Origin: a virus
Reading direction: 5' to 3' (one strand)
Virus record (IMG/VR): IMGVR_UViG_3300008516_000190
Span: 18,130 to 82,129 of that record
DNA: 64,000 nt
The position numbers and the translations under genes were made by a program. Under the pieces are notes generated by a model. It was not told the DNA's origin, searched no databases, and saw nothing but the letters and a program-made list of their open reading frames with translations. The stretch's first letter is position 1; every line of letters starts with the position of its first letter. Below are positions 1 through 7,213 of the stretch, piece after piece.

Positions 1-2
1 TA

Positions 3-674
3 CTGCCCCAGATAGATATATTAAAAATAGGCATACAACACGGTTATGGGACCTGGGTTGAAAAGAAAATGATTCCTTTTGTGGACCATCATTTCAACTT
101 TGGTGAAATCAGTCACAGGGAGTTTGATAATCCTAACTCCAATATAGCCGGTTATTCTCCTACCAAGTTGTTTGATATTTATCCCGCTGAACAAGGAGGT
201 TATATTTTATATCTGACACAAGGCAAGGGTATAACAAACAAAATAAACATACTTGGCAAACTCAATCTTTTGAAACTCACGGAGGATTTCAAGCTCCCTA
301 TTATAATCAAGGAGCACGCCGACTGTGAGGGAGAGTTCAAAGGTGTGGTAAACAAGGTTTACAGCGAAAACGAAATCAACTCAGTAGAACTCATGAGGAA
401 GGCGAGAGTCGTTGTAACTAGTTGGTCTGGAGCCGGTGTTGAATCAATATTTCTAAATAAACCTACTGTTATACTAGACACTCAAAATGACCAGGGTAAG
501 TTTTACAGCACCTCGGGACTTGTTGTTCCGCTGGACTATAACAAGCTCCGAGAAAGAGTGGCATATTTTCTAAGCGGTAAGAGCATAAACACAAATGATT
601 TCAGGAGGCGCATAAATCACGCTTCTGGAAAAGTCGCGAGTAATATTATACTTTCTGCTTTACAAAACAAGTGA
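3..674 (+). CDS. GT-B-fold glycosyl/glycerophosphotransferase-like protein, 5' truncated
   Basis: The reading frame is open from base 3, so the gene starts upstream of the window; the internal ATG at 69 need not be the true start. The visible 223 residues begin with a QHGYGTW segment and later carry a V-V-T-S-W-S-G-A-G-V-E-S stretch followed by N-K-P-T-V-I-L-D-T. A QHG/WHG motif followed by a serine-rich nucleotide-binding loop and 'x-KPTVxL' is typical of the C-terminal half of CDP-glycerol glycerophosphotransferases and capsule-type GT-B enzymes. A role in surface glycan or phage glycan modification is inference. UDP-GlcNAc 2-epimerase-like proteins share the fold and cannot be excluded. 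Confidence 0.5.
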   Translation: MPQIDILKIGIQHGYGTWVEKKMIPFVDHHFNFGEISHREFDNPNSNIAGYSPTKLFDIYPAEQGGYILYLTQGKGITNKINILGKLNLLKLTEDFKLPIIIKEHADCEGEFKGVVNKVYSENEINSVELMRKARVVVTSWSGAGVESIFLNKPTVILDTQNDQGKFYSTSGLVVPLDYNKLRERVAYFLSGKSINTNDFRRRINHASGKVASNIILSALQNK

Positions 675-687
675 TAAGTGTTATTAT
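659..687 (+). promoter_or_regulatory. Sigma70-type promoter
   Basis: TTTACA (659-664), a 17-base spacer, then TATTAT (682-687). The predicted start near 694 lies just upstream of the GAGGT ribosome-binding site of the gene at 716. The -35 lies at the 3' end of the preceding gene. The same TTTACA-N17 architecture recurs before 1348, 6221 and 16907. Confidence 0.55.
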
Positions 688-715
688 TATAAGATAATAG
701 CAACGAGGTACAAGC

Positions 716-1276
716 ATGAAAGCTATTTACAGCTCCGAAAAACCGGAACTTAAGACATCCCCCGATCATTATTTCGGATTACCAAACGTTGTAGCTTTCT
801 CATACAAGTCCGGTAATCTTTTGTACGCAGATAAAGATAAAAACAAAACCACATTATTTCTCAACGGAAAGGCGATTGCTAACATAGCAGAAGTCTTATC
901 TAAAAGAGTCACCCACAGCAACATGATGAAGCATTATAATGATGCTATGAAATCCAACGAAGACAAGGCTAACTGGATACGAGGTAGAACCAACTCGGCA
1001 AGAACTCAAATCAACCTATGGGGACAGCCCGATTCAAACGTTATTGAAGCCATACTGCGAGCTCTCGGTAAGAATGATGTACTCAATAAACAGGACGAAT
1101 ACAAGGTTGGCACCATCTCCAAAACAGGCGGTTCTAATATCTACGAAGTTGAACCGGCCAAAGCTCCCGAAGTTCAGATAAAACCTCACAAAGAAATCCG
1201 CAAGAGACTTTATAAAAAGCTCGGACTGGAATCAAAAATCAAAAAATTCATCAAAATATTACGCGAAAGTCTCTGA
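716..1276 (+). CDS. Hypothetical protein, 186 aa
   Basis: Not recognised. GAGGT lies about 6 bases before the ATG and a sigma70-type promoter lies just upstream. The protein is basic, with lysine-rich N- and C-terminal thirds and no membrane segment or cysteine motif. The middle (about residues 60-125) looks helical, and the last 35 residues are strongly basic (repeated KK and RKR), which could bind nucleic acid (inference). It is the first complete gene in the window and is followed by a new promoter. Confidence 0.7.
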   Translation: MKAIYSSEKPELKTSPDHYFGLPNVVAFSYKSGNLLYADKDKNKTTLFLNGKAIANIAEVLSKRVTHSNMMKHYNDAMKSNEDKANWIRGRTNSARTQINLWGQPDSNVIEAILRALGKNDVLNKQDEYKVGTISKTGGSNIYEVEPAKAPEVQIKPHKEIRKRLYKKLGLESKIKKFIKILRESL

Positions 1277-1282
1277 TTTTCC

Positions 1283-1311
1283 TTTACAATCCTTCTGTTT
1301 TGTATTATAAT
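1283..1311 (+). promoter_or_regulatory. Strong sigma70-type promoter
   Basis: TTTACA (1283-1288), exactly 17 bases, TATAAT (1306-1311). Predicted start near 1318, followed by AGGAGGG (1334-1340) and the ATG at 1348. It probably drives 1348-2124 and perhaps the AAA+/VWA genes. Confidence 0.7.
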
Positions 1312-1347
1312 AAAGTATGTTCGATAAACTTTCAGGAGGGTTTAAAA

Positions 1348-1518
1348 ATGACTAACAAAAACTACCAACACGATAAGGTTAAAAACACCAAGAAGATGAA
1401 TTTCATTCCGGTCACAAACATTCCTAAGCCAAAGCCTCCTAAGTATTGGAAGCCCACAAAGGAAGAGATTGAACGGAACTCACTTCTTCGAGAAGCCTAT
1501 GAAGTTGAGGAGAAGTAA
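1348..1518 (+). CDS. Small hypothetical protein, 56 aa
   Basis: I chose the ATG at 1348 because AGGAGGG sits 7 bases upstream and the predicted transcript starts near 1318; an in-frame ATG at 1300 would lie upstream of that start. The product is hydrophilic, with a proline/lysine stretch (PKPKPPKYWKP) and an acidic end. The stop (TAA 1516-1518) abuts the ATG of the next gene, so the two are translationally coupled. Function unknown. Confidence 0.65.
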   Translation: MTNKNYQHDKVKNTKKMNFIPVTNIPKPKPPKYWKPTKEEIERNSLLREAYEVEEK

Positions 1519-2124
1519 ATGAATTCACAAGAAATAGCAGAACAAGCACTTGCTGAGGCTATAATAGGCCCATACACCTTAGCTAAAGATGACAAGACAT
1601 TTATTCAACACTTGATGAAAGATTTTTCCATACCCGAAGCCGCGATTGTTGTGATTGTAGAAGCATCAAAACAAACTCGGCTCACAAATGCTGTACTTGA
1701 AAATGTCCACTGGTTCGCGATGACTTATTTGGTTCCTAAGATGTATAAAAAGTACCTGACCAAAATCAAAGTGTCTCGGGCGCCTCTTGATTCGATCGAA
1801 CTGAACTCTTATCTGGATTTTCTGAAGGCTATATCAGACGCCTGTGAATCAATCAGAAAGTCTCTTCCGGATTGTTTAAAACCCAAAAGCAATTGGCTGA
1901 TGGATGCTTATTTCGAAAAATATCCGATAGAAGCGAAGCGCGTGGATGTACAAAACAAAGCCGGTTGGTATCCAAAATCGCCCATAATGAATTTATATGA
2001 AACCAAAATCAGAGGTCCTCTAAACAAACTGGCGAAAGCTAAGTCTCGGCGGAATCTCATAAACAAGCGAAAGGCCCATATGAATAAATACAAGAACTAT
2101 AGGCCTTCATTAGGTAGCTATTGA
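1519..2124 (+). CDS. Hypothetical protein, 201 aa
   Basis: Starts at the base after the stop of the preceding small gene. The protein is mostly helical, with a very basic C-terminal 40 residues (KAKSRRN, NKRKAHMNKYKNYR). No cysteine motif, membrane segment or recognised catalytic motif. It lies directly before the AAA+/VWA pair, possibly in one transcription unit from the promoter at 1283, but nothing in the sequence gives its function. Confidence 0.7.
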   Translation: MNSQEIAEQALAEAIIGPYTLAKDDKTFIQHLMKDFSIPEAAIVVIVEASKQTRLTNAVLENVHWFAMTYLVPKMYKKYLTKIKVSRAPLDSIELNSYLDFLKAISDACESIRKSLPDCLKPKSNWLMDAYFEKYPIEAKRVDVQNKAGWYPKSPIMNLYETKIRGPLNKLAKAKSRRNLINKRKAHMNKYKNYRPSLGSY

Positions 2125-2161
2125 AACATACATATAACAAACCAACACAAGGAGTAAACAA

Positions 2162-3256
2162 GTGGCAAATCCCCAGCAAGTAAAAAAGAAACTTGATCTG
2201 GTCCTTCCTTTGGAAGGAAAGCAAACAGTCACCCCTTTTATTCATGGAGTGCCTGGTATTGGCAAGTCGGCAATCGTCAAGCAAATTGCCGAGGAACGAG
2301 GCATCCTATTTATAGACCTTAGGCTGTCACAACACGAAGCATCCGACATCAAGGGTATTCCTTACCCGGTTCCGGAAGAAAGTATCTCAAGATGGCTTCC
2401 TCCGGAGTTCCTACCTTTCAAGACAACCACAAAGTATCAGGGAACATCAGGCATCCTGTTTCTCGACGAGCTAAACAGAGCTGCACCAGATGTACTGCAA
2501 ACGGTTTTCCAGCTGGTTCTTGACAGACAGGTTGGAAACCTTGAACTCGTCGACGAGTGGCACATTGTCTGTGCTGGTAACTTGGGAGCAGAAGATGGCT
2601 GTGATGTTGTTGATTTAGATCCGGCTCTCAACAACAGGTTCATTCATTTCTTCATGGATCCTGACCTGCCAAGTTGGCTAAAGTGGGCCGAAAAGAACAG
2701 CATCAATGAAGATGTTGTCGCTTTCCTTGGCGCCAAGCCAGCTTACCTGTACAAAAAAACCAAGACTAAAAGCGATGACGAGTTTCTTATTACTCCTCGT
2801 AGTTGGGAAAAGTTTTCTGACCTTATCGCGATGAATAGCGACTTGGGTATCAAAAAGGTTACCAACATCCTCGCGGCCGATATAATCTCTGACGCCGCGG
2901 TTCATTTCATGAAGTATCTGGAGGAAAAAAACCTGGTCGATCCAAAGGACATCCTCAACAAGTACGACGAGGTCAAACCGAAGCTCGAGAAGATGGCACG
3001 TGAGCAACGATATGCCGCCAACCAGGAGCTGGTTGTTACCATCAGCAAAATGAAAAAGATCATGGAGAAGCATCTGGAAAACCTCCACCGCTACATGACA
3101 GATTACATGGAGGATGACATTCACATGGCTTTCCTCAAGGAAGTGGCCAAAAAGACCGACAGTCCAGATGGAAACCATTTCATTGACAAGTATCTCGACA
3201 AGTTTGATGACGAATCAGACAAGGTCATCGAGTTGATGTCAAAGGAGCAGAAATAA
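2162..3256 (+). CDS. MoxR-family AAA+ ATPase
   Basis: GTG start with AAGGAG about 7 bases upstream. Walker A is GVPGIGKS at residues 29-36, Walker B is ILFLDE at 98-103, a sensor-1 asparagine lies in CAGN near 139, and an NNRF arginine-finger segment near 157. MoxR ATPases work as chaperones or remodelling motors and are commonly encoded next to VWA-domain partners (RavA-ViaA is the studied example). The next gene is such a partner and shares one base with this one's stop codon, so a two-component machine is likely. What it remodels, whether a phage assembly intermediate, a metal cofactor or a host defence protein, is not shown by the sequence. Confidence 0.85.
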   Translation: MANPQQVKKKLDLVLPLEGKQTVTPFIHGVPGIGKSAIVKQIAEERGILFIDLRLSQHEASDIKGIPYPVPEESISRWLPPEFLPFKTTTKYQGTSGILFLDELNRAAPDVLQTVFQLVLDRQVGNLELVDEWHIVCAGNLGAEDGCDVVDLDPALNNRFIHFFMDPDLPSWLKWAEKNSINEDVVAFLGAKPAYLYKKTKTKSDDEFLITPRSWEKFSDLIAMNSDLGIKKVTNILAADIISDAAVHFMKYLEEKNLVDPKDILNKYDEVKPKLEKMAREQRYAANQELVVTISKMKKIMEKHLENLHRYMTDYMEDDIHMAFLKEVAKKTDSPDGNHFIDKYLDKFDDESDKVIELMSKEQK

Positions 3257-4560
3257 TGAAGCGGGCCAGAATACCCAGGAAGATTGAAATCATTTCAACA
3301 AAGTGGGTTCAAGAGGCCCCTTTCTTCTCTGAGTTCACTCTTAGGTTTTACTATCACGAGTGCGGCCCAGGCGAATTGCCGATGCCCACAATGGGTGTTG
3401 GCGTTGAAAAGGGACGCCTGAACCTGTATTACGATAAAGAATTTGTCAATAAATGCCCGAGTGATATCCTTGAGTTTGTCATGATCCATGAGATCATGCA
3501 CGTAATTTCCCTTCATACGGAGCGAGCCATGCCAGAAAAAATGGTGTGGAACATCGCAGCCGATATGATTATCAACGATAGCATTACCACTCTCAAAATA
3601 GCCGGCCGGCCGATCAAGTGCTGGGATCAGGGAACATACTTCTCTCATGCTGTAGATGAAGGCTATCAAGGAGAAAAGATTTCTGAACCTCTGTACGAAT
3701 GGTTGCTGAAAAAGTATGAGCAGTATAAACAAAAATACGGCTCGGAAATGCAGCAAGCTGGCCTTAAAGGTCCTGGTGATGGAAAAGGTGGACAGGGAGA
3801 TCAAGATGGACAGGGAGATCAAGACCAAGATGGAAAAGGCAAAGGTGGTGGAGATGACGAATCTCCTCTAAAAAAGATGTTCAAGCAGATGGATGTACAC
3901 GATTGGATACAGAAGCAGATGACTGAGATGGATAAAAAGGTCGTCGAAGAGATCGTCAAAAGCGCCAGGATGCGTAGTTGGGGTTCAATGTCTGGTGAAA
4001 TGGTTGAAAAACTGGATGAGCTTACCAGGGATAAAGCTCTAAACTGGAAACAGCTACTACGAAAATACACAAACAACTGGACATGGGGCAAAGGCCCGGT
4101 TCGTTTCCGAACCTGGAACAAGAGAAACCGGCGACAGCTTCCACTGCCTGGATATAAACGGCCTCACAACGAACTGGTTGTGGCTGTTGATACGTCTGGT
4201 TCCATTGACCAGGAATATTTCCAGATGTTCTTCAAAGAAATCGAAACAATAGCCAAGGACAAGGACAGGCTTACTATCCTTGAGTGTGATACTCAAATCA
4301 ACAAGGTGTATTACAAATATCGTCGCGGAGATTACAAGAAGATAGAACTTCACGGTCGCGGCGGTACATCATTCGGTCCTGTGTTTGATTGGATGAAAGA
4401 GCACAAAAAAGATAAAGCGCTTCTCGTGTATTTCACTGACCTGTGGGCTGACTGGAACTTTGAGATTCATAACATCCGTTGTATTTGGTGCACTCCCTCG
4501 GATGGAGAAGATGCACCCAGAAACAAAGGGCTCACGGTTCATATAAAGAAAGACAAGTGA
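3256..4560 (+). CDS. DUF2201-type metallopeptidase-like / VWA-domain protein
   Basis: The N-terminal domain carries HEIMH (His78-His82), the HExxH zinc-peptidase signature, as in the DUF2201 N-terminal family. A glycine/aspartate/glutamine-rich linker follows (about residues 174-205). The C-terminal domain has a VWA metal-ion-dependent site (D-T-S-G-S near residue 311), a G-G-T-S-F motif and a later Y-F-T-D. Proteins of this architecture sit beside MoxR ATPases in bacteria. The start overlaps the preceding ATPase stop (TAATG). The last 20 codons are duplicated 300 bases downstream (see the repeats at 4501 and 4801). Proteolytic activity is not certain, because many members are thought to be adaptors. 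Confidence 0.8.
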   Translation: MKRARIPRKIEIISTKWVQEAPFFSEFTLRFYYHECGPGELPMPTMGVGVEKGRLNLYYDKEFVNKCPSDILEFVMIHEIMHVISLHTERAMPEKMVWNIAADMIINDSITTLKIAGRPIKCWDQGTYFSHAVDEGYQGEKISEPLYEWLLKKYEQYKQKYGSEMQQAGLKGPGDGKGGQGDQDGQGDQDQDGKGKGGGDDESPLKKMFKQMDVHDWIQKQMTEMDKKVVEEIVKSARMRSWGSMSGEMVEKLDELTRDKALNWKQLLRKYTNNWTWGKGPVRFRTWNKRNRRQLPLPGYKRPHNELVVAVDTSGSIDQEYFQMFFKEIETIAKDKDRLTILECDTQINKVYYKYRRGDYKKIELHGRGGTSFGPVFDWMKEHKKDKALLVYFTDLWADWNFEIHNIRCIWCTPSDGEDAPRNKGLTVHIKKDK

Positions 4561-4589
4561 GAAGAAATAGAAAAGTATTCGTAGCGAAG
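4501..4589 (+). repeat. Direct repeat copy 1 (89 bp): gene-junction duplication
   Basis: Bases 4501-4589 match 4801-4889 at an exact 300-base offset with three mismatches (positions 5, 30 and 34 of the repeat). The repeat covers the 3' end and stop of the VWA gene, the overlapping GTG start, and the first eleven codons of the 70-aa membrane protein gene. Confidence 0.9.
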
Positions 4590-4616
4590 TTGGGGGGAGA
4601 GGATGAAGCGGTATAA
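4557..4616 (+). pseudogene. Truncated copy of the 5' end of the 70-aa gene
   Basis: GTG at 4557 overlaps the VWA stop. The first 11 codons equal those of the intact gene at 4857, then the frame runs into inserted sequence and stops at 4614-4616 after 19 codons. It is the left-hand relic of the junction duplication. Confidence 0.7.
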
Positions 4617-4860
4617 TGCAAAGATAATTTTGGGAATTGGGAATCCATATACGGATATGTATATAGCCGATGAGGTGGATACATGGATAGCAGAAAAGAT
4701 AGCCGAATTGAAATGGAAAATTCAAGATGCAGAAGGAGATAGAAGTTTACAGATGTTTCATTATGAGGAATTTGTAACCGAACTTGAGCGGATAGTAAAG
4801 GATGTAGAAGATGCACCCAGAAACAAAGGACTCGCGGTTCATATAAAGAAAGACAAGTGA
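4603..4860 (+). CDS. Inserted small protein, 85 aa, with a borrowed C-terminus
   Basis: A GGGGGGAGAGG ribosome-binding site lies directly before the ATG. Residues 1-68 are unique to this gene and look mostly helical (W-I-A-E-K-I-A-E-L-K-W-K). The last 17 residues (from E-D-A-P-R-N-K-G) are the duplicated end of the upstream VWA protein, read in the same frame. The gene therefore sits between the two 89-bp repeats and looks like an insertion between the VWA gene and the 70-aa gene. Function unknown. Confidence 0.65.
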   Translation: MKRYNAKIILGIGNPYTDMYIADEVDTWIAEKIAELKWKIQDAEGDRSLQMFHYEEFVTELERIVKDVEDAPRNKGLAVHIKKDK

Positions 4861-4889
4861 GAAGAAATAGAAAAGTATTCGTAGCGAAG
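4801..4889 (+). repeat. Direct repeat copy 2 (89 bp): gene-junction duplication
   Basis: Second copy of the 4501-4589 repeat. Here it supplies the last codons of the inserted 85-aa gene, the GTGA overlap and the true start of the gene at 4857. Confidence 0.9.
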
Positions 4890-5069
4890 AACCTTTTGAA
4901 AAATCCGAACTGGGTAAAACCCAGGCCGATTCGTAAAGGTATAAAAACAACCGCGAGGTGCTCATTTGGATTTATTATGCTGATACCCATGGTGTTTCTC
5001 GTCTTCGTTTTATTCGTCGTGTTGAGAATCATGGGAATATTCGGCGCCATTGAAGACATAGATTACTAA
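4857..5069 (+). CDS. Small membrane protein with AKxLL N-terminal motif
   Basis: The GTG start overlaps the preceding TGA. The 70 residues begin with a basic stretch and V-A-K-N-L-L-K-N (about residues 9-16), the motif shared with a dozen other small proteins in this window. A long hydrophobic helix follows (FGFIMLIPMVFLVFVLFVVL, about residues 38-57). The N-terminal side is very basic, so N-in topology is expected. The 5' end is duplicated at 4557. Function unknown. Confidence 0.65.
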   Translation: MRRNRKVFVAKNLLKNPNWVKPRPIRKGIKTTARCSFGFIMLIPMVFLVFVLFVVLRIMGIFGAIEDIDY

Positions 5070-5080
5070 GGATAACACTA

Positions 5081-5521
5081 ATGGAAGAATCATCTGGCTG
5101 TATTGTTGTACAGGATTATGATGGAGTTCCGCACATTCTCATGGTACATGGAGCGGGCAACTGGAAGATAAAACGATTCGGATTTCCTAAAGGCAATATT
5201 GACCGCGGCGAAAAGTTAGAACAAACCGCCATAAGAGAAACCAAGGAAGAAACTGGCATCACCCCCGAGATCATCAAATATCTCGGGCACGTTGACAGGC
5301 ACTATGGCAAGAAAAAGCGAGTTCATGCATATCTCGCCAAAGTAAAGGCCGGTCAGATAGATGACAAAAAGCACACTGTTGGATATGATAAGAGCGAGGT
5401 TGATGTTTCCAAGTTCTACCCGGTGGATCAAGCTGTAGAAATGGCTTATACGTATCAAAAGCCGCTGTTAAAAAAAGCCAAAATTGAGATAGAAAAAATA
5501 TATGAAAGAACTCAGTCGTAA
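5081..5521 (+). CDS. Nudix hydrolase
   Basis: A complete Nudix box runs from G38 to I60 with E44, R52-E53, E56-E57 and G59 in the canonical spacing. The family hydrolyses nucleoside diphosphates linked to another moiety, such as oxidised dNTPs, Np(n)N, ADP-ribose or mRNA caps. The 146-aa length is normal for a single-domain member and near diadenosine polyphosphate hydrolase-like proteins. It may clean nucleotide pools or remove NAD/ADP-ribose signals during infection (inference). Its 3' end overlaps the next small gene at 5502. Confidence 0.9.
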   Translation: MEESSGCIVVQDYDGVPHILMVHGAGNWKIKRFGFPKGNIDRGEKLEQTAIRETKEETGITPEIIKYLGHVDRHYGKKKRVHAYLAKVKAGQIDDKKHTVGYDKSEVDVSKFYPVDQAVEMAYTYQKPLLKKAKIEIEKIYERTQS

Positions 5522-5678
5522 AAGCAAAGCAGTATGGGCCAAGGCTTTTCTCAAGAAGCCATTAAAAACAAAGTACCTTTTTAGGCTTATTGGAGATGCC
5601 TGGCAGATGCGTGTCAAAATAGACGAAGAGAAAAGGCATACTAAAATTGAACAAGATCAGAAACTTCGACGACTTTGA
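5502..5678 (+). CDS. Small basic protein, AKxLL family, 58 aa
   Basis: ATG at 5502 within the end of the Nudix gene. The product is basic and carries V-W-A-K-A-F-L-K-K-P at residues 11-20, a variant of the shared motif (AKAFL rather than AKxLL). No cysteines. It overlaps the next gene too, which fits the packed operon style here. Support is position, overlap and motif only. Confidence 0.5.
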   Translation: MKELSRKSKAVWAKAFLKKPLKTKYLFRLIGDAWQMRVKIDEEKRHTKIEQDQKLRRL

Positions 5679-5829
5679 TGTTTGGTACAGAAAAGAGGTA
5701 GCCAAGCGTCTTCTTTTAGAAGAAAAAAAAGTCTCAATGGGAACTTTTATAGAAAGGTGGCTGAGAAATGACAAAGCCCCAGTTCGCGAAATATCTTCTG
5801 ACCGATCGAATAAAGAGATTGATAGCTGA
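5647..5829 (+). CDS. Small protein, AKxLL family, 60 aa
   Basis: The only start that includes the motif is TTG at 5647, with a purine-rich AAGAGAAAAGG about 11 bases upstream. Residues 17-25 read E-V-A-K-R-L-L-L-E. The rest is charged, with no cysteines. It overlaps both neighbours. The unusual start lowers confidence; the frame and motif are the evidence. Confidence 0.45.
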   Translation: MNKIRNFDDFDVWYRKEVAKRLLLEEKKVSMGTFIERWLRNDKAPVREISSDRSNKEIDS

Positions 5830-5962
5830 ATTAAAAGACGTGGCAATCAACAGCAGCCATGTTGTTGAAGATCACGTAAAAGCCGACAAACTGCTTCTGG
5901 AATATATTAACGAACCTGAAGTCTCATACTGGTTCGATGAGATAGATAAATGGTACGAGTGA
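5768..5962 (+). CDS. Small protein, AKxLL family, 64 aa
   Basis: ATG at 5768 with AAAGGTGG about 9 bases upstream. It begins M-T-K-P-Q-F-A-K-Y-L-L-T-D, the shared N-terminal motif right at the start. A helical, acidic C-terminus follows (Y-W-F-D-E-I-D-K-W-Y-E). No cysteines. Its stop overlaps the GTG of the next mini-gene. Confidence 0.6.
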   Translation: MTKPQFAKYLLTDRIKRLIAELKDVAINSSHVVEDHVKADKLLLEYINEPEVSYWFDEIDKWYE

Positions 5963-6051
5963 GCGGCAACAAGAAACTCCGACGGGATTATGCCAAGCAG
6001 CTTCTTAAAGGCGAAAAAATAGACTCGTCATATGCGAGTTTGATGGCATGA
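5959..6051 (+). CDS. Mini-protein, AKxLL family, 30 aa
   Basis: GTG at 5959 overlaps the preceding TGA (GTGA). The 30 residues contain R-D-Y-A-K-Q-L-L-K-G at 9-18 and little else. It is the smallest carrier of the motif and is kept because the overlap and motif position match its neighbours. It could be a decayed member. Confidence 0.45.
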   Translation: MSGNKKLRRDYAKQLLKGEKIDSSYASLMA

Positions 6052-6158
6052 TACACAGAACCACGACTCATTTGGAATCAAAACACGGTATGACTCACAA
6101 GGAGGCACTCGAAGAGGCCACACGAAGAACGAAGCACTTCTATGGCTTTACGTTCTGA
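6048..6158 (+). CDS. Mini-protein, 36 aa
   Basis: ATG at 6048 overlaps the preceding stop (ATGA). The product is histidine- and threonine-rich (about residues 2-19) with a helical middle (K-E-A-L-E-E-A-T-R-R). No AKxLL motif. It could be translated by coupling; evidence is weak. Confidence 0.35.
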   Translation: MIHRTTTHLESKHGMTHKEALEEATRRTKHFYGFTF

Positions 6159-6185
6159 CAAATGAAAGTCACACCGTTTTTTAAC

Positions 6186-6214
6186 TTTACAAACCTCCCT
6201 AACTGTGATATACT
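6186..6214 (+). promoter_or_regulatory. Sigma70-type promoter with extended -10; likely leaderless transcript
   Basis: TTTACA (6186-6191), 17 bases, TATACT (6209-6214), preceded by TGA (extended -10). Seven bases downstream of the -10 is the A of the ATG at 6221, and no Shine-Dalgarno site is present, so the mRNA would begin at or near the start codon. Confidence 0.6.
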
Positions 6215-6220
6215 TATATC

Positions 6221-6562
6221 ATGAAAACTTATACCAAAGAAGAAATCAAAGAGTTACTATCAAAATCAGACAAGGCTGTTGAAAGAGGAATACTGGCCAT
6301 TTACGGCAAACAAGCAGTTTCCGAGCAAGTTGCTGAATCCACTCTATATAGCAATGGGGTCGGTTTTAGTGCTTTTGATGCCAAGCGCGGCAGTTATTAT
6401 GCAGAATGGCTCAAAAATGGCCGACATCTCACCAGCGAGCATATTGAAAAAGGTCGTAATCTTATAGTGAAATACTCTAAACAGCTTGCTGACATAGCCA
6501 ACGAAAAACAAATCGAAAAAAGAAACACAGCAAAATCACTTCTAGGGAGTTCCAATGAATAA
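6221..6562 (+). CDS. Conserved phage hypothetical protein, 113 aa
   Basis: The sequence pattern (A-V-E-R-G-I-L-A-I-Y near residue 20, then N-G-V-G-F-S-A-F-D-A near 46, R-H-L-T near 69 and a C-terminal K-Y-S-K-Q-L) is one I know from a widespread phage protein of unknown function. A promoter directly abuts the ATG and there is no ribosome-binding site. The C-terminus also ends with an A-K-S-L-L. A role near DNA replication or recombination is often suggested for such proteins but cannot be read from this sequence. Confidence 0.65.
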   Translation: MKTYTKEEIKELLSKSDKAVERGILAIYGKQAVSEQVAESTLYSNGVGFSAFDAKRGSYYAEWLKNGRHLTSEHIEKGRNLIVKYSKQLADIANEKQIEKRNTAKSLLGSSNE

Positions 6563-6740
6563 TCCTTATATACTACACAAACCAATGTTGGTAGATAGTG
6601 GCTGCAAGGCTTTCTGTAACTGTTACCCAAATAACTGTAAAGACTGTCTGTCTAAAGACTTGGCTCATTTGCTTTATGTCGCGGGCGCCATAAGACCTTC
6701 TGAACTCATGAATATGGGCTCTGATTACCCTGAAGCATAG
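6555..6740 (+). CDS. Small cysteine-rich protein, 61 aa
   Basis: Overlaps the preceding gene by 8 bases; AGGGAG lies just upstream of the ATG. Five cysteines lie within residues 17-31 (GC, FCNC, NNCKDC), a possible metal site. A hydrophobic helix-like C-terminal half follows. It does not carry the AKxLL motif at its N-terminus. Function unknown. Confidence 0.55.
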   Translation: MNNPYILHKPMLVDSGCKAFCNCYPNNCKDCLSKDLAHLLYVAGAIRPSELMNMGSDYPEA

Positions 6741-6749
6741 ATATATACA

Positions 6750-6998
6750 ATGGATTATAAGTCGGCAGAAGCCAAAAATCTTCTGTTGGGAAGAGATATT
6801 CACTCATGCGAAGGATGCCGGCATTATATTTTCACCATGGGATTGGATTACGGATTTTCTTTTTGCAAGCTTCCTGGCAGAAAAAGAATATTGCGGAAAA
6901 AGAAATACAAACGTTTGAAGTTGGAACATGCCGGGACTTGTGATGAAATCCTGAACCACGATGGGAAATGCGAATGGTTTCAGCCAAAGCAGAAATAG
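6750..6998 (+). CDS. AKxLL/Cys4 small protein, 82 aa
   Basis: ATG at 6750. Residues 5-13 read S-A-E-A-K-N-L-L-L. C-E-G-C follows, then F-C-K-L-P and, near the end, C-E-W-F-Q-P. This is the pattern shared with the genes at 6974, 15982, 16182, 16406 and 16683: AKxLLL, CxxC, a single C after an aromatic or hydrophobic residue, and a last C followed by an aromatic pair. A four-cysteine zinc site is likely (inference). The middle is very basic (KRILRKKKYKR). Confidence 0.65.
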   Translation: MDYKSAEAKNLLLGRDIHSCEGCRHYIFTMGLDYGFSFCKLPGRKRILRKKKYKRLKLEHAGTCDEILNHDGKCEWFQPKQK

Positions 6999-7213
6999 CC
7001 AAGGGGCTTTTACTTAAAAACTGTGAGACGTGTGGATGGCGAACTCGGGGGAGTATTATGGATTCCGGCTACCCTGTTTGGTGCGTTCCAGAATACCGGG
7101 AACCAGATCGAAAGAGAACACTCGAGAGACGTGTGTCTGATGTGCCAACGACTAGAACATGCGAACACTATAAAGAGTTAAAAGCTTTGAGGGAGGAGTT
7201 GAGTGGAACTTAA
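6974..7213 (+). CDS. AKxLL/Cys4 small protein, 79 aa
   Basis: I chose the ATG at 6974 (GGGA 7 bases upstream) over the ATG two codons earlier at 6968. It overlaps the previous gene by 25 bases. Motif I-A-K-G-L-L-L-K-N, then C-E-T-C, W-C-V-P and C-E-H-Y, the same order as in its neighbour at 6750. The two are probably old tandem duplicates. Function unknown. Confidence 0.65.
   Translation: MVSAKAEIAKGLLLKNCETCGWRTRGSIMDSGYPVWCVPEYREPDRKRTLERRVSDVPTTRTCEHYKELKALREELSGT

Noticed and set aside
1317-1355. 12-codon leader peptide overlapping the start of the 1348 gene
   Set aside because: Its ATG lies at the predicted transcription start and has no ribosome-binding site; it is probably a chance frame.
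4501-4889. CRISPR array or transposon ends
   Set aside because: Only two copies, 89 bases each, containing coding sequence; no inverted repeats and no transposase between them.
4369-5059. Minus-strand frames with hydrophobic, repeated ends near 4.4-5.1 kb
   Set aside because: The repeated protein segments come from the 89-bp direct repeat read in the wrong direction; the plus-strand genes have starts, stops and ribosome-binding sites that fit.
6221-6562. C-terminal A-K-S-L-L of the 113-aa protein as a member of the AKxLL set
   Set aside because: The motif is at the wrong end of the protein and lies next to the following start codon, so it is probably chance.
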